Of a stretch of 64,000 nt of DNA, positions 1 to 11,705 are shown piece after piece. The translations under genes were made by a program, and so were the position numbers. Positions within the stretch are counted from its first letter, which is position 1. Every line of letters begins with the position of its first letter. Source of the DNA: Euwallacea fornicatus (taxonomy: Eukaryota > Arthropoda > Insecta > Coleoptera > Curculionidae); assembly GCF_040115645.1 (NCBI RefSeq), contig NC_089549.1, positions 1,984,001-2,048,000 on the forward strand, read 5' to 3'. The notes under the pieces were generated by a model that was not told the DNA's origin, made no database searches, and saw only the letters and a list, made by a program, of their open reading frames with translations.

Positions 1-109
1 AAGTATGATGTTATAAATATTAAATAACGATATGTAGCCAGAAGGAATTAAGTTCTAGAGTTTGTCCGAAGATTGCGTGGTGCTGTTAATCATCGAGAGA
101 TTTACAGTA

Positions 110-483
110 CGCTGATAGTCCCAGATGTACCCGACCTAATACATAGATGGCAATGTTTTCGTTAAATGTTACTAGGACCTAACCTTAAAAAGCCCATGTC
201 TACAGGCTCAAAAGGGAGAGTCGGCTCTAAAGAAGACGAAAACCGCTTCATCATGCATTTCTGGGATGCACAGGGGACAATTTTTATTGACTACCTCCCT
301 AAGGGAAGAAGCTTGTTTCATCAAGACAACGCACCACTCCCCACTTCCGTCATCGTGATGGCCAACATCAATCACCTTGGTTTCGAACTTTTCCCTCGGC
401 CACCCTATTCGCCAGATACGGCCCCCTCAGATTATCGACGCGCTTTCGGGAAAGTATGTCAATCTCAAACCAAACTGTGTTGA
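110..483 (+). mobile_element. mariner relic with internally deleted transposase
   Basis: A mariner-type DNA transposon that moved by cut-and-paste. The frame at 166-483 joins two parts of a mariner transposase: the stretch ending FIDYL (about codons 35-46), then FHQDNA and LGFELFPRPPYSPDTAPSDY, which holds the third catalytic aspartate block. The segment normally between IFIDYL and HQDNA is missing, so the catalytic core cannot form. A degenerate 5' terminal repeat starts near 110 just after TA and matches the better-preserved repeats at 10604 and 39384 (…AGTCCCAGATGTACCCGAC). No matching right end was found after the stop. It is a non-functional relic of the same family as the elements at 10.6 and 39.4 kb. 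Confidence 0.75.
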
Positions 484-662
484 AAAATAATGTAATTATA
501 ATGGGCGTTTGCGTTAATAATGTCAATTTTGCTAAGAGATTGATATACTGATTCATTTATTAATATAAACTTACGATATCGACAGCGTCTTGAAAAATAA
601 ACATTCCGGATTCAAAGCCGGCTCGCTGTTAATAGCCACCGTGCAACAAACAAAGTTTTCGT

Positions 663-1443
663 AGCTTTTAATATGGCAATTTTCACACCAGGAAAAGACG
701 TTTTGCGAGGAACTTTAACAAACTTCTTTGATTTGAAAAAAAACGGCTGCCGAAAGTTATCGATTTTTACTTGAAGCGTGTGGTGAACATGCTCTATCCC
801 AAAAAAGCTGTGAACGACGGTTAAACCGTTTTAAAAGCGGCGATTTTGACATAAAAAAAAAAGGAATGACCAAGTCTAAGAAATTTGGAGATGCAGATTT
901 GCAAGGGCTGTTGAACGAAGGCCCCACTTAAACGTTGGAATATTTGGCAGAAACCCTGATCCACCATTTTCGAACGTCTACACGCCTTAGGAAAAATTCA
1001 GAAGCAAGGAAAATGGATGCGACATAAACTAAAAGAACGAGACATGGAAGGGCGAAAGGCCATTTGCGAAATTTTGCTTGCGAGGCGGAAGCGAAAGGGT
1101 TTTTCACATCGACTTTTCACAGGTGACGAGAAGCGGATTTATTTTGACGACCCAAAACGCAAAGAATCATGGATAGATCCAAGCCAACCATCGACGTCAC
1201 AACTAGTACGCAATATCCATGGAAAGAAGGTGTTACTGCGTATTTGATGGGATAATAGGGGAGTTGCGTTTTACGAATTGCTGAAACCTAATGAAACGAT
1301 TACTGGCGATGGATAACGACAACTATTGATAAAATTTAACCGAGCATTGAAGGAAAAAAGACCGGAAAATGGTCGAAAACACGATAGAGTTATTTTTCAA
1401 CAGGATAATGCTCGACCCATGGTGAAAAATCGGCGAAAAAATG
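663..1443 (+). pseudogene. mariner transposase, 5' part (split by a Tc1 insertion)
   Basis: The N-terminal and central part of a mauritiana-type mariner transposase, the enzyme that binds the element ends and cuts at TA. Recognisable pieces in order are the HTH-region words DLKK and RFKSGDFD, the linker QKQGKWMRHKLKERD, the first catalytic block TGDEKRIYFDD, and further on YELLKPNETITGDG and FQQDNARP. Several stops and frame changes break the frame (near 770, 930 and 1248), and the usual W of GDEKW is R. The reading stops at 1443 where a Tc1-like element begins and resumes at 3072. Clearly dead. The family assignment rests on conserved wording across the whole length. Confidence 0.85.
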
Positions 1444-3071
1444 CACTACACCGCAAAATTAACGCATAATTTTGAAAATTGAAAAATCTACCTTCGAAAA
1501 TCATTTCTTAGTCACTCTAAAAACTTTTTCCTAATTTTTACACATTCATTGATGAGATAACAAGTTCTTTACAAAATACTCAAAATCGCTCTTTCAGCAA
1601 TTTTGGCTTGAAGGTTGTATACCTCATTTAACTTCGATTAGATTATGTTTTTAGCGCACTTTAAGAATATAAAATTTTGTTGGTCAAGAAAATGGCCCTA
1701 AATACCCGTGAAAGGAGAAATCTTTCGGTGGAAGAATGTGCAGCTGTTGCGACATTTGCGGAAGTAGGTTCAAACCGCACTAGGATTGGGAGTAGCACAA
1801 TCTACGGCCTCCAGAGCACTCGCATGGTTTCGGGACATTAATACAAATCAAAGAAAATCTGAACCAGGACGAAAAAGGTTCTTCCCCGAAGTAATGCCCT
1901 GCAGCGGTTTCGGACGGAACAACGGCGAAGAGAGAACAAGGAGTTTAGTCGGTCGGCGTGCCCTGGATTGAGACACTAACCCGACACGAGGGGGGCAAAT
2001 AAGATCGCCGAGTGCCAAGCCCCCAATGTCTGTTTGCAGATTTCCTTCAACTTCTATAAAAAAAAAGGACAACTAAGATCGATTTTTGCGAACTCTACGA
2101 AGTCGATTCGTTACAAGTACTGCGCTGCAGCAGGAGGTTTCTCGTCGATGTAACTTTCGTATCAGTCGAGATATTGTGAGAAGAAGGTTGGCAGAAAGCA
2201 ATATTATTCCCTATAGGGCTGCAAACTCTCCCCTGTTAACCGCAGAACATCGAAGGCAGCGGTTTCAGTTTGTTCACATACCAAGATTGGGGAGATCGTC
2301 AATGGGGCAACGTACTCTTTACGAATGAGTCTCCGTTTTGTCTTTTTAGTGATGATCGTCGTAGGAGAGTATATAGACGTCCCGGAGAGCGGTACGCCCA
2401 GTATAACACTGTCAGAACTATGGACTATGGAGGTGGATCTCTTATGATAGGGCGAGGCGTTAGTTTAGAAGGTCGCAACGAAATTAGTTGTGCTTCAGAA
2501 CGGTACTTTGCCAGCCCAACGATACACAACAGACGTTTTAGAACCCCAAGTGGTGCTATTTACCGGTGAGGAATTTATATTGATGCACGTCCATACATGG
2601 CACGAGTAGCAACGTGAAAATTCAAACGTTGCCTTGGCCGACAACAAGCCCAGATCTGAACCCCATCGAACGTATATGGAACGGCACGGGACGACAAGTC
2701 AGAACCTTACAAGTTCCCCGTAGGGGCTTAAATGAGCTGTCATTGAAGATCACGGGAATGTGGGATCATATTAATCAAGATGACATTAGAAACTTAATTT
2801 CGAGTATGCCAAGGAGGTGTGAAGCAGTAATAAGGGGACGTGGGGGGCAATACAGGGTATTAAATGTTCATTCGTTTGTACAAATTAAGGGATAAAAAGT
2901 TTTGGGGTACACAGTGTGTTGATTTAACTATACCGTTTATTGATTCCGTAAAGTAAGATCTATTGAAAATCATGGTCATACTACGTTAGCAAGCGCAAAA
3001 TATTTACTCTAAAATCATGAAAACGAAAATGCGTAAAAATTTGGAATATGTGCTAATTTTGCGGTGTAGTG
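1444..3071 (+). mobile_element. Tc1-like transposon with both terminal repeats, inserted in mariner
   Basis: A 1,628-bp DNA transposon. The left end at 1444 reads CACTACACCGCAAAATTA and the right end, reversed from 3071, reads the same 18 bases. Similarity continues for some bases inward (AACGCATA against GCACATA). The right flank is TA and the left is TG, consistent with a TA target duplication decayed by one base. Joining the flanks restores the mariner reading (…KN, then YLG…) across the site, which shows the element landed inside the older mariner. It carries the transposase remnant at 1692-2895. Confidence 0.85.
1692..2895 (+). pseudogene. Tc1-like transposase pseudogene
   Basis: A broken Tc1/IS630-superfamily transposase. 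The N-terminal DNA-binding part shows VAQSTASRALAWFRD (about 1792-1836), a helix-turn-helix typical of the family. Then come LLTAEHRRQRFQFV (about 2231-2272), the first catalytic block in WGNVLFTNESPFCLFSDD, the words RRPGERYAQYN, and the last block WPTTSPDLNPIERIW near 2632-2676. At least three frame changes and several stops separate these pieces. In the first block the expected catalytic D of TDES is N (TNES). The C-terminus runs to a stop at 2895, about 180 bp before the right terminal repeat. It cannot make an active enzyme. Confidence 0.85.
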
Positions 3072-3362
3072 TATTGGGAAAACGTTTAATGGGACGTCCC
3101 ACCCCGCCCGCCATACTTGCCGGATTTAGCCCGTTCGGACTGCCGTTTATCGCACTTTCAGAACAACACTTTCATTCTTATGAAGAAATAAAAATGTGAC
3201 TTAATCGATAGTCGGTTGGCACCAAAAGGTGAAAAACTCTTTTGGCACGAAATCCACTCTTTGACGGGAAGATGGGAAAAAGTCATTGCTAACGATTGCC
3301 AATATTTTGATCGTTCGCATAATCGAGTTTGTTATAGGAATAAACGATTAACTTTTGTAGAA
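3072..3362 (+). pseudogene. mariner transposase, 3' part
   Basis: The continuation of the mariner interrupted at 1443. After the Tc1 right end, one frame reads WDVPPRPPYLPDLARSDCRL, the conserved mariner block around the third catalytic aspartate. A shifted frame then gives FWHEIHSLTGRWEKVIANDC and runs to a stop near 3360. The usual PPYSPDLAPSDY is changed to PPYLPDLARSDC. The sequence just downstream (GGTAGGTCTGGTAATTCTGA, about 3419) resembles mariner 3' ends, so the original element probably spanned about 600-3450 including the insertion. Confidence 0.8.
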
Positions 3363-3450
3363 AAAAATCAACATTGTTAACCGAAACAACTGTTATTTTT
3401 TAATTTTTTTCTCTAAGGGTAGGTCTGGTAATTCTGAAATTATCCTCGTG

Positions 3451-5758
3451 CGCAATTCCGCATTACAACCATCAATTTTCTTACAGCCGCACTAAATGAA
3501 TCGAAGATGCGTTTGTCACATAAAATTTTAATGCAAGATCTAGTTAAACGGTCAAATATTGTTACAATCAGTCAAACTACAAGAACCATCAGTGGAGCCA
3601 CTACTACTTTGAAAACCTACTTTGCTCGGTAATAAAATCATTATCTGACCGTATTTCTGGTGGGAACAACTGTATCAGATTAGCAAAAGTACGTGCAAAA
3701 ATACTGGTACAATGAGCTAATTATACCCAAAACAACATGAAAGGTGTTATTAAATTGGAACCCCAATTGTGTGGGTACAATTAAGACGTTTCCAGAAGCT
3801 ATAAATATACCTTATTTGACTTGAAATTTCAACACTTTCAGTGTTAATTTGACTTGCGGTAGTTTCTTTAGCACAATAACAGTTTGAATTTTCAGGCAAG
3901 ATAATGGGTGATTTATTTTGTGTTTGCGAGTTCAATTTTCTAGCAACTAAAAACTAAACACGACGTTTATTCATTTAAAAGAACAAAACATTATGAATTT
4001 TAAGCTCGGTTTAACTGAAATAAGTCTTGTCAGTGCCCGGTCAAGAACAGGCAGTACTTCCCCATTCCTGACATTTGGACTTTGGACGTCACGAAGACAA
4101 CCACTCGAAAACGCACTAAAAATCCTGAATGTTTCACTGAAAATCGGAGAAGTGGCAACATCACGCTTGGTCGTCCTTTTTTTTATGATATTTTAAGAAG
4201 AAATTATCAATATTGTTCGGCTGAAAGCTGTCCTGGAACTCGGTGATCTTCCTGAAAAGCCATCACCCCTTCCAAAAGGGGGCTGGGTTAAGAGATGGAG
4301 CGGTTGAAGCAAATCTGCTGTGTAAAGAGTAATTTTTCCGCATAATGTTTTTAAGCACCCATTTAGGTTTTGTAATTAGGGAGAATTTCTTATCGCTTTG
4401 GACAGGGAATTTCGTACTAAAGGGGTCTTAGAATACCACTAATTTCTCCGCAATCTCTGTTCCAATGATTAATTTCTAAAGGTCTTTCAACATTTTCTTT
4501 AACGATTCCTTAAACCATGTGCCTTTTCACCACAAGACGTTGCGTCACGTGGAAATTCGCACCCTGCAAAAAATTATTTCGTCATTTTCTAGTAACAGCG
4601 AAGTTTAAATGAAAAATTCACCTTATCTTTTGATCGCAGTAATATATGTGTCGGATCATCATCGGGGAGATTTTCCATGATGATACGAAGTATTTCTTTT
4701 CTTTTAATAGCAAAAATAGATAGGGGCAAAACCGACGAATTCGTTACCACACGAGCGCTTCTCGTCCCTCTCAAATCTTATCTAGCTGTCCCTTCTTGAT
4801 CTCAACTTCTTCCAAATCTCGCGAGATTTTCCAATACGAGGGATAAGGCACCCGTTAGTCCCTGCTTCCCAAGAAAAGCTCGCACACGTGGCCTCTCGTT
4901 TGCTCCCTTGGTGGTAGCGACCTCGTTGGACAGTGCTTTGTCTGAAGATGGCCCTGTCGGCTTGCCCCTCATCTTATTGTCGGCTCTTAATGGTACACTT
5001 TATAACTTAAGGACTAATAAATCACCGACATATACAACATTTGATTACTAGTGCGTGTTCGGTATTCGCCAGAACGATGGTTCGTCAGAAAATGCATCCT
5101 CTATAACCGCGGCCTAATAATTAGACTTCAGTACCCTGTTAGCATCAGTATAACCTGGATTCGCCTGACTCAAGTTCTTAATATCCTAAAAGGTTCTTAG
5201 CAACTTAAATCGCCTTGAAAGTGCCCTATATCGTTACGTTGTCTACTCCAATTTATTAAACTAATTGCGAAAGGAAATTAACATAAAATTCCAGTATTAT
5301 GATGAATTTTTTATTATTTTCATGGGATTTAAAAAACGTGAAAAGCGCTTCATATCGGTCTTAAAATTATATCGTTAGCACCGCAAATTTTAAATAGAGC
5401 CCGTATATGTTGAGCTTTTAAATTTTAATTGGGTAATTAGCTTCCTTTTAGAGTTTTTAATGTGATTACCTAATATGTAATTAAGGCTGCACCCATAAGG
5501 TTTTGCTGTTAATCATCGAGAATAGCTTGTAACTTCAGGGCTCTTTAGACACCTATATCCTATTTTTGTAATGAAGGAGGTTTGTTCACAATAGAATGAA
5601 GGTAGGTGGAGCGATAAGGCTTCTAATTAATTATATGATTATAATATTTAATGACCACAGTGTATCAAACAGCATGAAATCCACAACTGCGTACAGTTAA
5701 AGTAAACAGTTAAACATTACATGAGCAGCTTTGTTTACGTAGAACACTCTCGGTTATA
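3451..5758. other. non-coding stretch, nothing assigned
   Basis: No convincing gene. Short frames at 3750-3935 (-), 3993-4196 (+) and 4589-4774 (-) have no recognisable motif. A stretch near 4780-4990 is richer in GC, without a readable protein. An 18-base word (TGCTGTTAATCATCGAGA) at about 5504 also occurs at about 81, which hints at a shared repeat. Confidence 0.5.
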
Positions 5759-6838
5759 CAGGGTTGTTCCTTAGTGCGCCGCAACATCTCAGCAAATATG
5801 AGTTATAGAAGCAAATTTTTCATATCAAAGTTTTCGGGTATTAAGAGATGCGTATTCTCGTATAATTTTCAAATGGAAACTCTCAATTTTTTTGCCATTT
5901 TCGGATCCGTTCTCAAATTTCAAGTTCAGTTCATGTAAAAGGTGCTACGTCAAACACTTACCGTTTCCGAGTGATTCGCGAAAATTCGAAAATTTCGATA
6001 GCTGCAGGGTCTGCCGGAGATCGGTGCTGTCCCCTAACCGCTGCGAATCTCGAAATCGGTCTTATGGGACTTCAAGAGGACCTAATAAGCTACGTTTCGA
6101 CGTGATTTCATTAAAAAAAAAAAAAAAAGAAACCTTTTCCATAACCTCCGAAAAGGGCCCCCGACGGTGCATGGCTTGAAACCCTAATAACTTGCTTATT
6201 TTAAATGGAATCCCCCAATTTTCTCGACGGCATCGTGGTCGGAATCCGAACGTCTACAACTTTTCTTATAATCACTTTACCCCCGAGCTGTCTCTAAATC
6301 CCAGATGATGACCCCTTTTGACTTCTGAATGTTCCAAAACCACTGACGTCATCAGAGGCAAATTTTAGGAGTTCGACGAGATCGAAATTTGAGCTATTTT
6401 TTAAGACTATTAGCCCTCCCCTGTCGGAGTTATCGCGGTTATTGTGAAATTTGAGATGGGGTGGCTCCCCCTCTTTGACATTTGCGAAAAAAAATCGAAA
6501 ATCTCGATACGCTGCTCGTTGGTCCTATGGGCTCGTATAGGCCCTACACCGATCGTGGATACCTCAGTTGGGTCGCAGAGTCTCAGAAAGGCGCTTTTTT
6601 CGAACCTTCATGTTCGACACCAATAAACCTATACTGACCTTGAAATTTGACAATAAATTCAAAAATGGCATAAATGCTAGGGGATTCCATTAAAAAAAAA
6701 AAAACATAACTTGGTACTGCAACACTTTTGTTACGGGCCCTGCACCTCTTAACGGACAAAAATTTTGATATGAACCATTTCCTTTTGAAAGTCGTGTTAC
6801 TGAGATATCGCATTCCGATGCACTAATGAGCAACCCTG
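5759..6838. mobile_element. 1.1-kb terminal-inverted-repeat element
   Basis: The left end CAGGGTTGTTCCTTAGTGCG at 5759 pairs with the right end, read in reverse from 6838, CAGGGTTGCTCATTAGTGCA, with 17 of 20 bases equal. Both are flanked by TA. The interior holds short A-runs (6112-6128, 6692-6704) and repeated phrases around ATTTCGA, but no transposase was readable. It is probably a non-autonomous Tc1/mariner-type element. The family is an inference from TA flanks and the CAGGG start. Confidence 0.65.
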
Positions 6839-7689
6839 TACAGAAAACTTCCGGGCATTACCTCGTTTAATAGCTGAGAGATATGAAGTGCAAACTTATT
6901 ATTACCGATATTGTTAAAGTATATGGCGGCACACACACCTATAACTTAAACGAGCACCTCTTCTTCAAGTTCTACAATTATAGTCCATTAAATCTCCCTA
7001 CATATCCAACTAAAATACTCTCTCTAAGAAGATATTCAATTTCGCTTAAGTACAACTAACACTAAATTGCACTAAGAAGATGCAAGTTTTAATGTATAAT
7101 AAGAAAAAACTTATTATTAAATGTTCAAGGAATATGAGCAAGTAAATTGCAAATGATGAAAAAACCTTGAGATCATTTCGCCATAGAAAATGAGTTTTAG
7201 ATGCAGAAAGTAAAAAAGGAGCTATTTTAGTTTAACGATAGCGATATTTCGAGCACGCTAGAAGCAGAATGTTTAAGCTTGAAATCCAGCATAAATCGAA
7301 CAAAACAGTGTTCAAATGCTTATCGCAGCAGAATGACGTTTATCGGTGGATACCGGTGCACGTTTCCTCGCAAATATTTACTTGACTTGCCACGATTTTC
7401 ATCGAAAACTGGATTTATGAGATCATGGATAGACGATTTAAAGGATAAAAGAGTGAGCGCAACTATCAACGATGTTGTACTACTACGAGCAATTTTCTTT
7501 TTCTGGCCCAATGGAACAATATCGAGCTCGCATAAAAGTCTATTAGTGGACCCACATTCGAAGCTGAGGAAATGATTATTATTGGACTAGGTTCGTTAAA
7601 AGGTGAATGAAGGAATATTTGGGATCCAAAAATTATTGGGCCAAACTTCCAAACATGTGGTAAAGTGAAATTATTCAGGAATTTTTTTA
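6839..7689. other. non-coding stretch, nothing assigned
   Basis: A 98-codon open frame at 7279-7575 (+) and its antisense shadow were inspected. They have no signal peptide, domain or splice pattern I can defend. Nothing else is seen here. Confidence 0.4.
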
Positions 7690-8290
7690 CATATGATATG
7701 GTTCAGGCGTTGGCCGGCTTCGGCAGAGTCAACAGTTGTGCAACTATTATGCAGGGTGCAACATCCAACTTTTTTTTCATATATAATTCGATTTTAATTA
7801 CACGATATGGTCGAAAGTACAGCATTTCACAGTAATGAAAAGAAAACTCCATATGGCATGTGCCGACCATTCTCTTTGACGCAGTTTTGAAGACGTGCGA
7901 AAAAATTGACTTCCTCCAGCAGGCCTCCGTTGATTGCAGTAATTTGATGTCGGGTCGCTTCTTCTAATTTTTCTAGACTTAACCTCGTAAACAGCTGCCT
8001 TCAGATAATTCCATGCAAAGAAGTCACATGAGGTCAGGTCGGGCGACCGAGGAGGCCGTAAAATGTCACCGAATTCGTTATTGAACCTCCTGTTGGCAAA
8101 TTGTTAACTCAACGTAAAATTTCGTCACGTGTGGGCACATAATCATTCCGATTAATGTCGAATCTGTGACGAAACGAACGCTGAACTGCAGTCGCAGACT
8201 CACCACTCCTAGCAAAACGATCATCAACGGCTATTCGGTGTTCTAACCTTCACGACGGCTCCATGGCGGCAATTCAATCGCAACACACCG
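7690..8290 (-). pseudogene. internally deleted IS630-type transposase relic
   Basis: Read on the minus strand, an N-terminal piece (RFARSGESATAVQRSFRHRF, about 8170-8230) of an insect transposase with a HTH domain is followed, after a deletion, by the C-terminal catalytic words RPPRSPDLTSCDFFAWNYLK (about 8020-8075) and AAVYEVKSR. The normal middle, with the first two catalytic acidic residues, is absent. The frame is broken near 8110 and again after KSR. This looks like the same broad superfamily as the relic at 8618-9700, in opposite orientation, which suggests two separate insertions. Element ends were not found. Confidence 0.7.
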
Positions 8291-8617
8291 TTCAATGTTG
8301 TTTTTAAAGACCTTTGGTTTCACCCATGCTTCGATTTTAAAAAATCACCATCAACAGACATCGAAAGATAGAATTATTTTATTTAATGTTGCTTTTGAAT
8401 TGAAAGAAAATATTCTGGTAAAAACTTTGGGAGGGGGGGGGGGGGGCTATGTAGAGCCGTACAGTATGTATTACAAAATACTTTTTTTTTTGGAGCAATT
8501 CACAGGTCTCCAACTACGGTCGCACTAAATGCCTCTTAGGTGGGGAGCATCGGAGAAATCGAGTTTCCTGAAGAAGCGATTCCGGCCCAACTTGAAGTAG
8601 AGTGAGTGTTCTTCATG

Positions 8618-9700
8618 GCTCATTTATTGAATAATTAGTGCATAATCTGGTTCTACCATTGGCTCGTGCTGCTGCAATGGGTGGTATTCCGTGCAAACAT
8701 TCTGCTCCAGTGAGAATACCGTTGGTGAAGATGCGATTCGGCAAAGGTAATGTGGATTTTTCGGTCACCAACGCACCTTCTCGCGGTGCAGCGGTCCGCT
8801 TAATCGAGGAATTTGAAGCAACTGGGTCAGTTCAAACCCGGAAGAGACCCGTCGGTGACTGTCCAGCTCGGTCTAATGAAAACATGGTAGCAGTTAGAGA
8901 CAGTGATGGGTAGAGCCCTTCCACCTCGATTCGCCATCGTTTTCACCAATCGGGAGTTTCGCGAAGCAGTTATGATCTACATGCAAATATAAATAAAAAA
9001 TAAAAACTTACAAAATCCAGTTGACACAACATTTAAGGCCAACAGGCCGTGCACAGCGCCGAACGTTGACGCAATGAGTCTTAGGACAACAAGTGATTTT
9101 TTTAAGGAAATCATCTTCTCTGACGTGGCGCATTTCCAACGTCGACAAAAAAAATTGTCACATTTGGGTAGATCAGAATCCAAAGAGCGACCCTTCAACC
9201 TCCCGTGCATCCCTCACGAGCCCCTCTTGGGGGCGCGTTTTGGATTGGCAGACCTCCTCACGGCCAACGGCGGTCGTTACCGTGGGACGATAAACGATTT
9301 TTTTTTAACTGAAATTACTTCAGTGAGTCTCACAGACATGCGGTTTCGGACGCAACCTACCCCACAACAAACGAAACAATGGAATTGTTAAAGGCGGAAT
9401 TCCAAGGGAGATTTATCTCGCGCCGCGGCGATGTGACGTGGCCCCCACGATCATGGGATCTGACGCCGTTGGATTTTTTCTTGGCTTTTTTTTTCCAACG
9501 GAAAGGTGTGCGCGAATAACGATTCCCGGACTGAAAGATGAGTTTCGAGGCGCCATTGGTGAAATTGAGCGTTGTTATGGCGAAATTTCAAAGAAATTTT
9601 CATTAAAAGGATCTTCGAGTGCTATCAGTCACGAGCGGTCCATTTACCGGGTATTGTGTTCCATCAACAACTTCAATGTCTATTTTCAGGTTATTGGTGC
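8618..9700 (+). pseudogene. IS630/mariner-superfamily transposase pseudogene
   Basis: A decayed insect transposase. The N-terminal HTH half is visible at 8692-8850 (LIEEFEATGSVQTRKRP). After a degenerate linker, the catalytic half gives SLTWRISNVDKKN and CHIWVDQNPKS (about 9120-9190), where the SDEAHF-type first catalytic block should be, then GRTINDFFLTEITSVSLTDM (about 9280-9340). Further on are relics of the third block (WPPRS-like, about 9440) and LKDEFRGAIGEIE (about 9530-9565). Multiple stops and frame changes show it is dead. A run of 14 G lies upstream at about 8434-8447. Confidence 0.75.
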
Positions 9701-10603
9701 AGGCTTAGTTAGAGTTAGGATACAGTATTACTACAGTTAGTCATTGTTTGGCTTCCGTTTCTCTGCCGTTTGATCCAATAACATTGCATACCGTTTTAAC
9801 ACCTCTATCAATAACAAGAAAGCTGAAAACAGCCCACATCTCTAACCAATAATGCCAATACAATCTTTATTGTATCGCCACGCCTGCCCCATTAAACCCA
9901 TTGTTATCTGGTGCACACAACTTCTGAGCTCCACTTCTAAGAGTCATTCTTGTACGCACATTTCATTACTATATATTAACAATTGCCTCATTTATTTCAA
10001 ATTTCACGCTGCAGTAACCTATATCGGCCTTTTCACCGTAAAATGAGTGCTCTAATCTCTTGTTAAATCAAAACATATAGGAATAAGAATGACTTAAGTA
10101 GGTAAGCTTATTAATTTCAAAGCAATTGCAACTTCTATTACCGCTACTATATCCAACTAGGTCTATCCACTTATTAAATGTGTGCTACGACCGAACAAAT
10201 TAATTTAATTAAAAGATTAATTGATACATCAGACGGTTGAACAGCTGATCTATATCTCTTTAGTAATTGAATATGGAATAACAGTTCCTAGACAATATCA
10301 CCTTAAAGCGGATGTTATTGGAATGCTCGGAAGTTGTTGTTCCGATGATCATGCCGAACGCGCCCTACGCCGGCAGCAAACGTTCTGAAATTAGTCTTCC
10401 GTTTATTCGGTTCTCATGACGTAAGTACCTCCGGTTTGCCAAGAATATTCCCTCAAGAACTTGCATTACCATGTGTGTTTAACCTAATGATATTGGTACC
10501 CAGATGGGTCACTCTTCAAAGGAATTCGCGGTGTCGTAGGTCAGTGCGATTGCATTTTCTCCAGGTCAAGTAAACCGCTCGGTAATGATCTTTGCGTCAC
10601 GTA
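9701..10603. other. non-coding stretch, nothing assigned
   Basis: AT-rich sequence with no readable protein, terminal repeat or tandem array that I can support. Confidence 0.4.
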
Positions 10604-10957
10604 CGAGGATAGTACCAGAAGTACCCGACCCAACACTTGAAGGAAAAAAATTTGGAAAGTAATGCGTTATTACTCAGCATAGTCTCCTTCGGAGATTGAC
10701 CCACTTTTCCCAGTCCCGTGTTCTGTGCATCATAAGAAGCTTGGAATGTTCCAAAATAGGCTTCAACCTAGAGACTCCGCCCATTCGTCGTTGGCAAATC
10801 TCTTTCCACCCAGCTACTTTTTCAAATTTCGAAGTAGAAAAAAATCCGAAGGGGCCAAATCCGGCGAACAGGGGGGCGAGGACAAAGTTCCGAACCAATT
10901 GATTGGTTTTAGCCATCTATGTATGTGTCAGATCGGGAACTTCTGGGGCTATCCTCG
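10604..10957 (-). mobile_element. 354-bp internally deleted mariner with paired TIRs
   Basis: The left end CGAGGATAGTACCAGAAGTA pairs with the reversed right end CGAGGATAGCCCCAGAAGTT. Both sides are flanked by TA (10602-10603 and 10958-10959). The interior on the minus strand keeps only the C-terminus of a mariner transposase: a corrupted PPYSPDLAPSDYF region near 10850 and, near the stop, DWEKWVNLRR, matching the mariner ending RWEKCI-L-GDY. All upstream coding sequence is deleted, so it is a mariner-derived MITE. The terminal repeat matches those at 110 and 39384. Confidence 0.85.
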
Positions 10958-11705
10958 TACCAATAAATCTGGTAAAATCAGGCTTTTTATTCTCAAAAAG
11001 AGCGGTGCACTCAGTCTGCGACGCGCATAACTGTAGAAACTAAAGTTGAGGTAATCTGCGTGTGCAAAAGCCTGATGATGTCGTTTTGTCATACACCATG
11101 ACGCTTCCTGGCTAGAATTATTGTTATGTCCGTCATGGCGTAAAATCACCAAAATTGTCTCTAATTATTTAAGACTGAGATAATAATTATAACTCAACTG
11201 TATCTCAAGCTGAAACGTTACTCCTTTATCCTCTTCTAACGGATGTAATGCCATTTGCCAGCATTACATCCCGAATTTAAGACAGGTTCAAAAGTTCATT
11301 AATCAACTTGAACATACAATGGTTAACTACGTAATGAATATTTATCCAGTTTGGTTATATTTACGCCAGATTTATGTAATACGGTATATTTTCAAATCAA
11401 AACAGTTAAAGCTGTTAACATCAGATATAATAGCCGAGTCTGAACATCGCACATTGCATGACGCAACGAACTGAATCAATATTTCAGATTAAATACATTT
11501 TAATGCCGGTAACGGAGTTTAAAGATTTCTTTCTCGTTCGTGGAATTTTGCACTTTGTCTACTTAATATTTTTTTACTGATGCAACGGTATAATCAGAAC
11601 ACCTCGTTAAATTTTACGGTAAATCGGAAATCATACCTGCGCATATGTGTTCATACCACACGATCATAATTTCGTAAGTGGTGGAAAAACTTTTAGCCCG
11701 ACATG
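10958..11705. other. non-coding stretch, nothing assigned
   Basis: AT-rich. No gene or repeat recognised. The minus-strand frame at 10949-11152 has no features. Confidence 0.4.

Noticed and set aside
81..5521. 18-base identical word at about 81 and 5504
   Set aside because: Too short on its own to define a repeat; could be chance or a shared repeat fragment.
8434..8447. G-run considered as a G-quadruplex regulatory site
   Set aside because: A single homopolymer run near decayed transposons; no gene nearby and possibly an assembly artefact.
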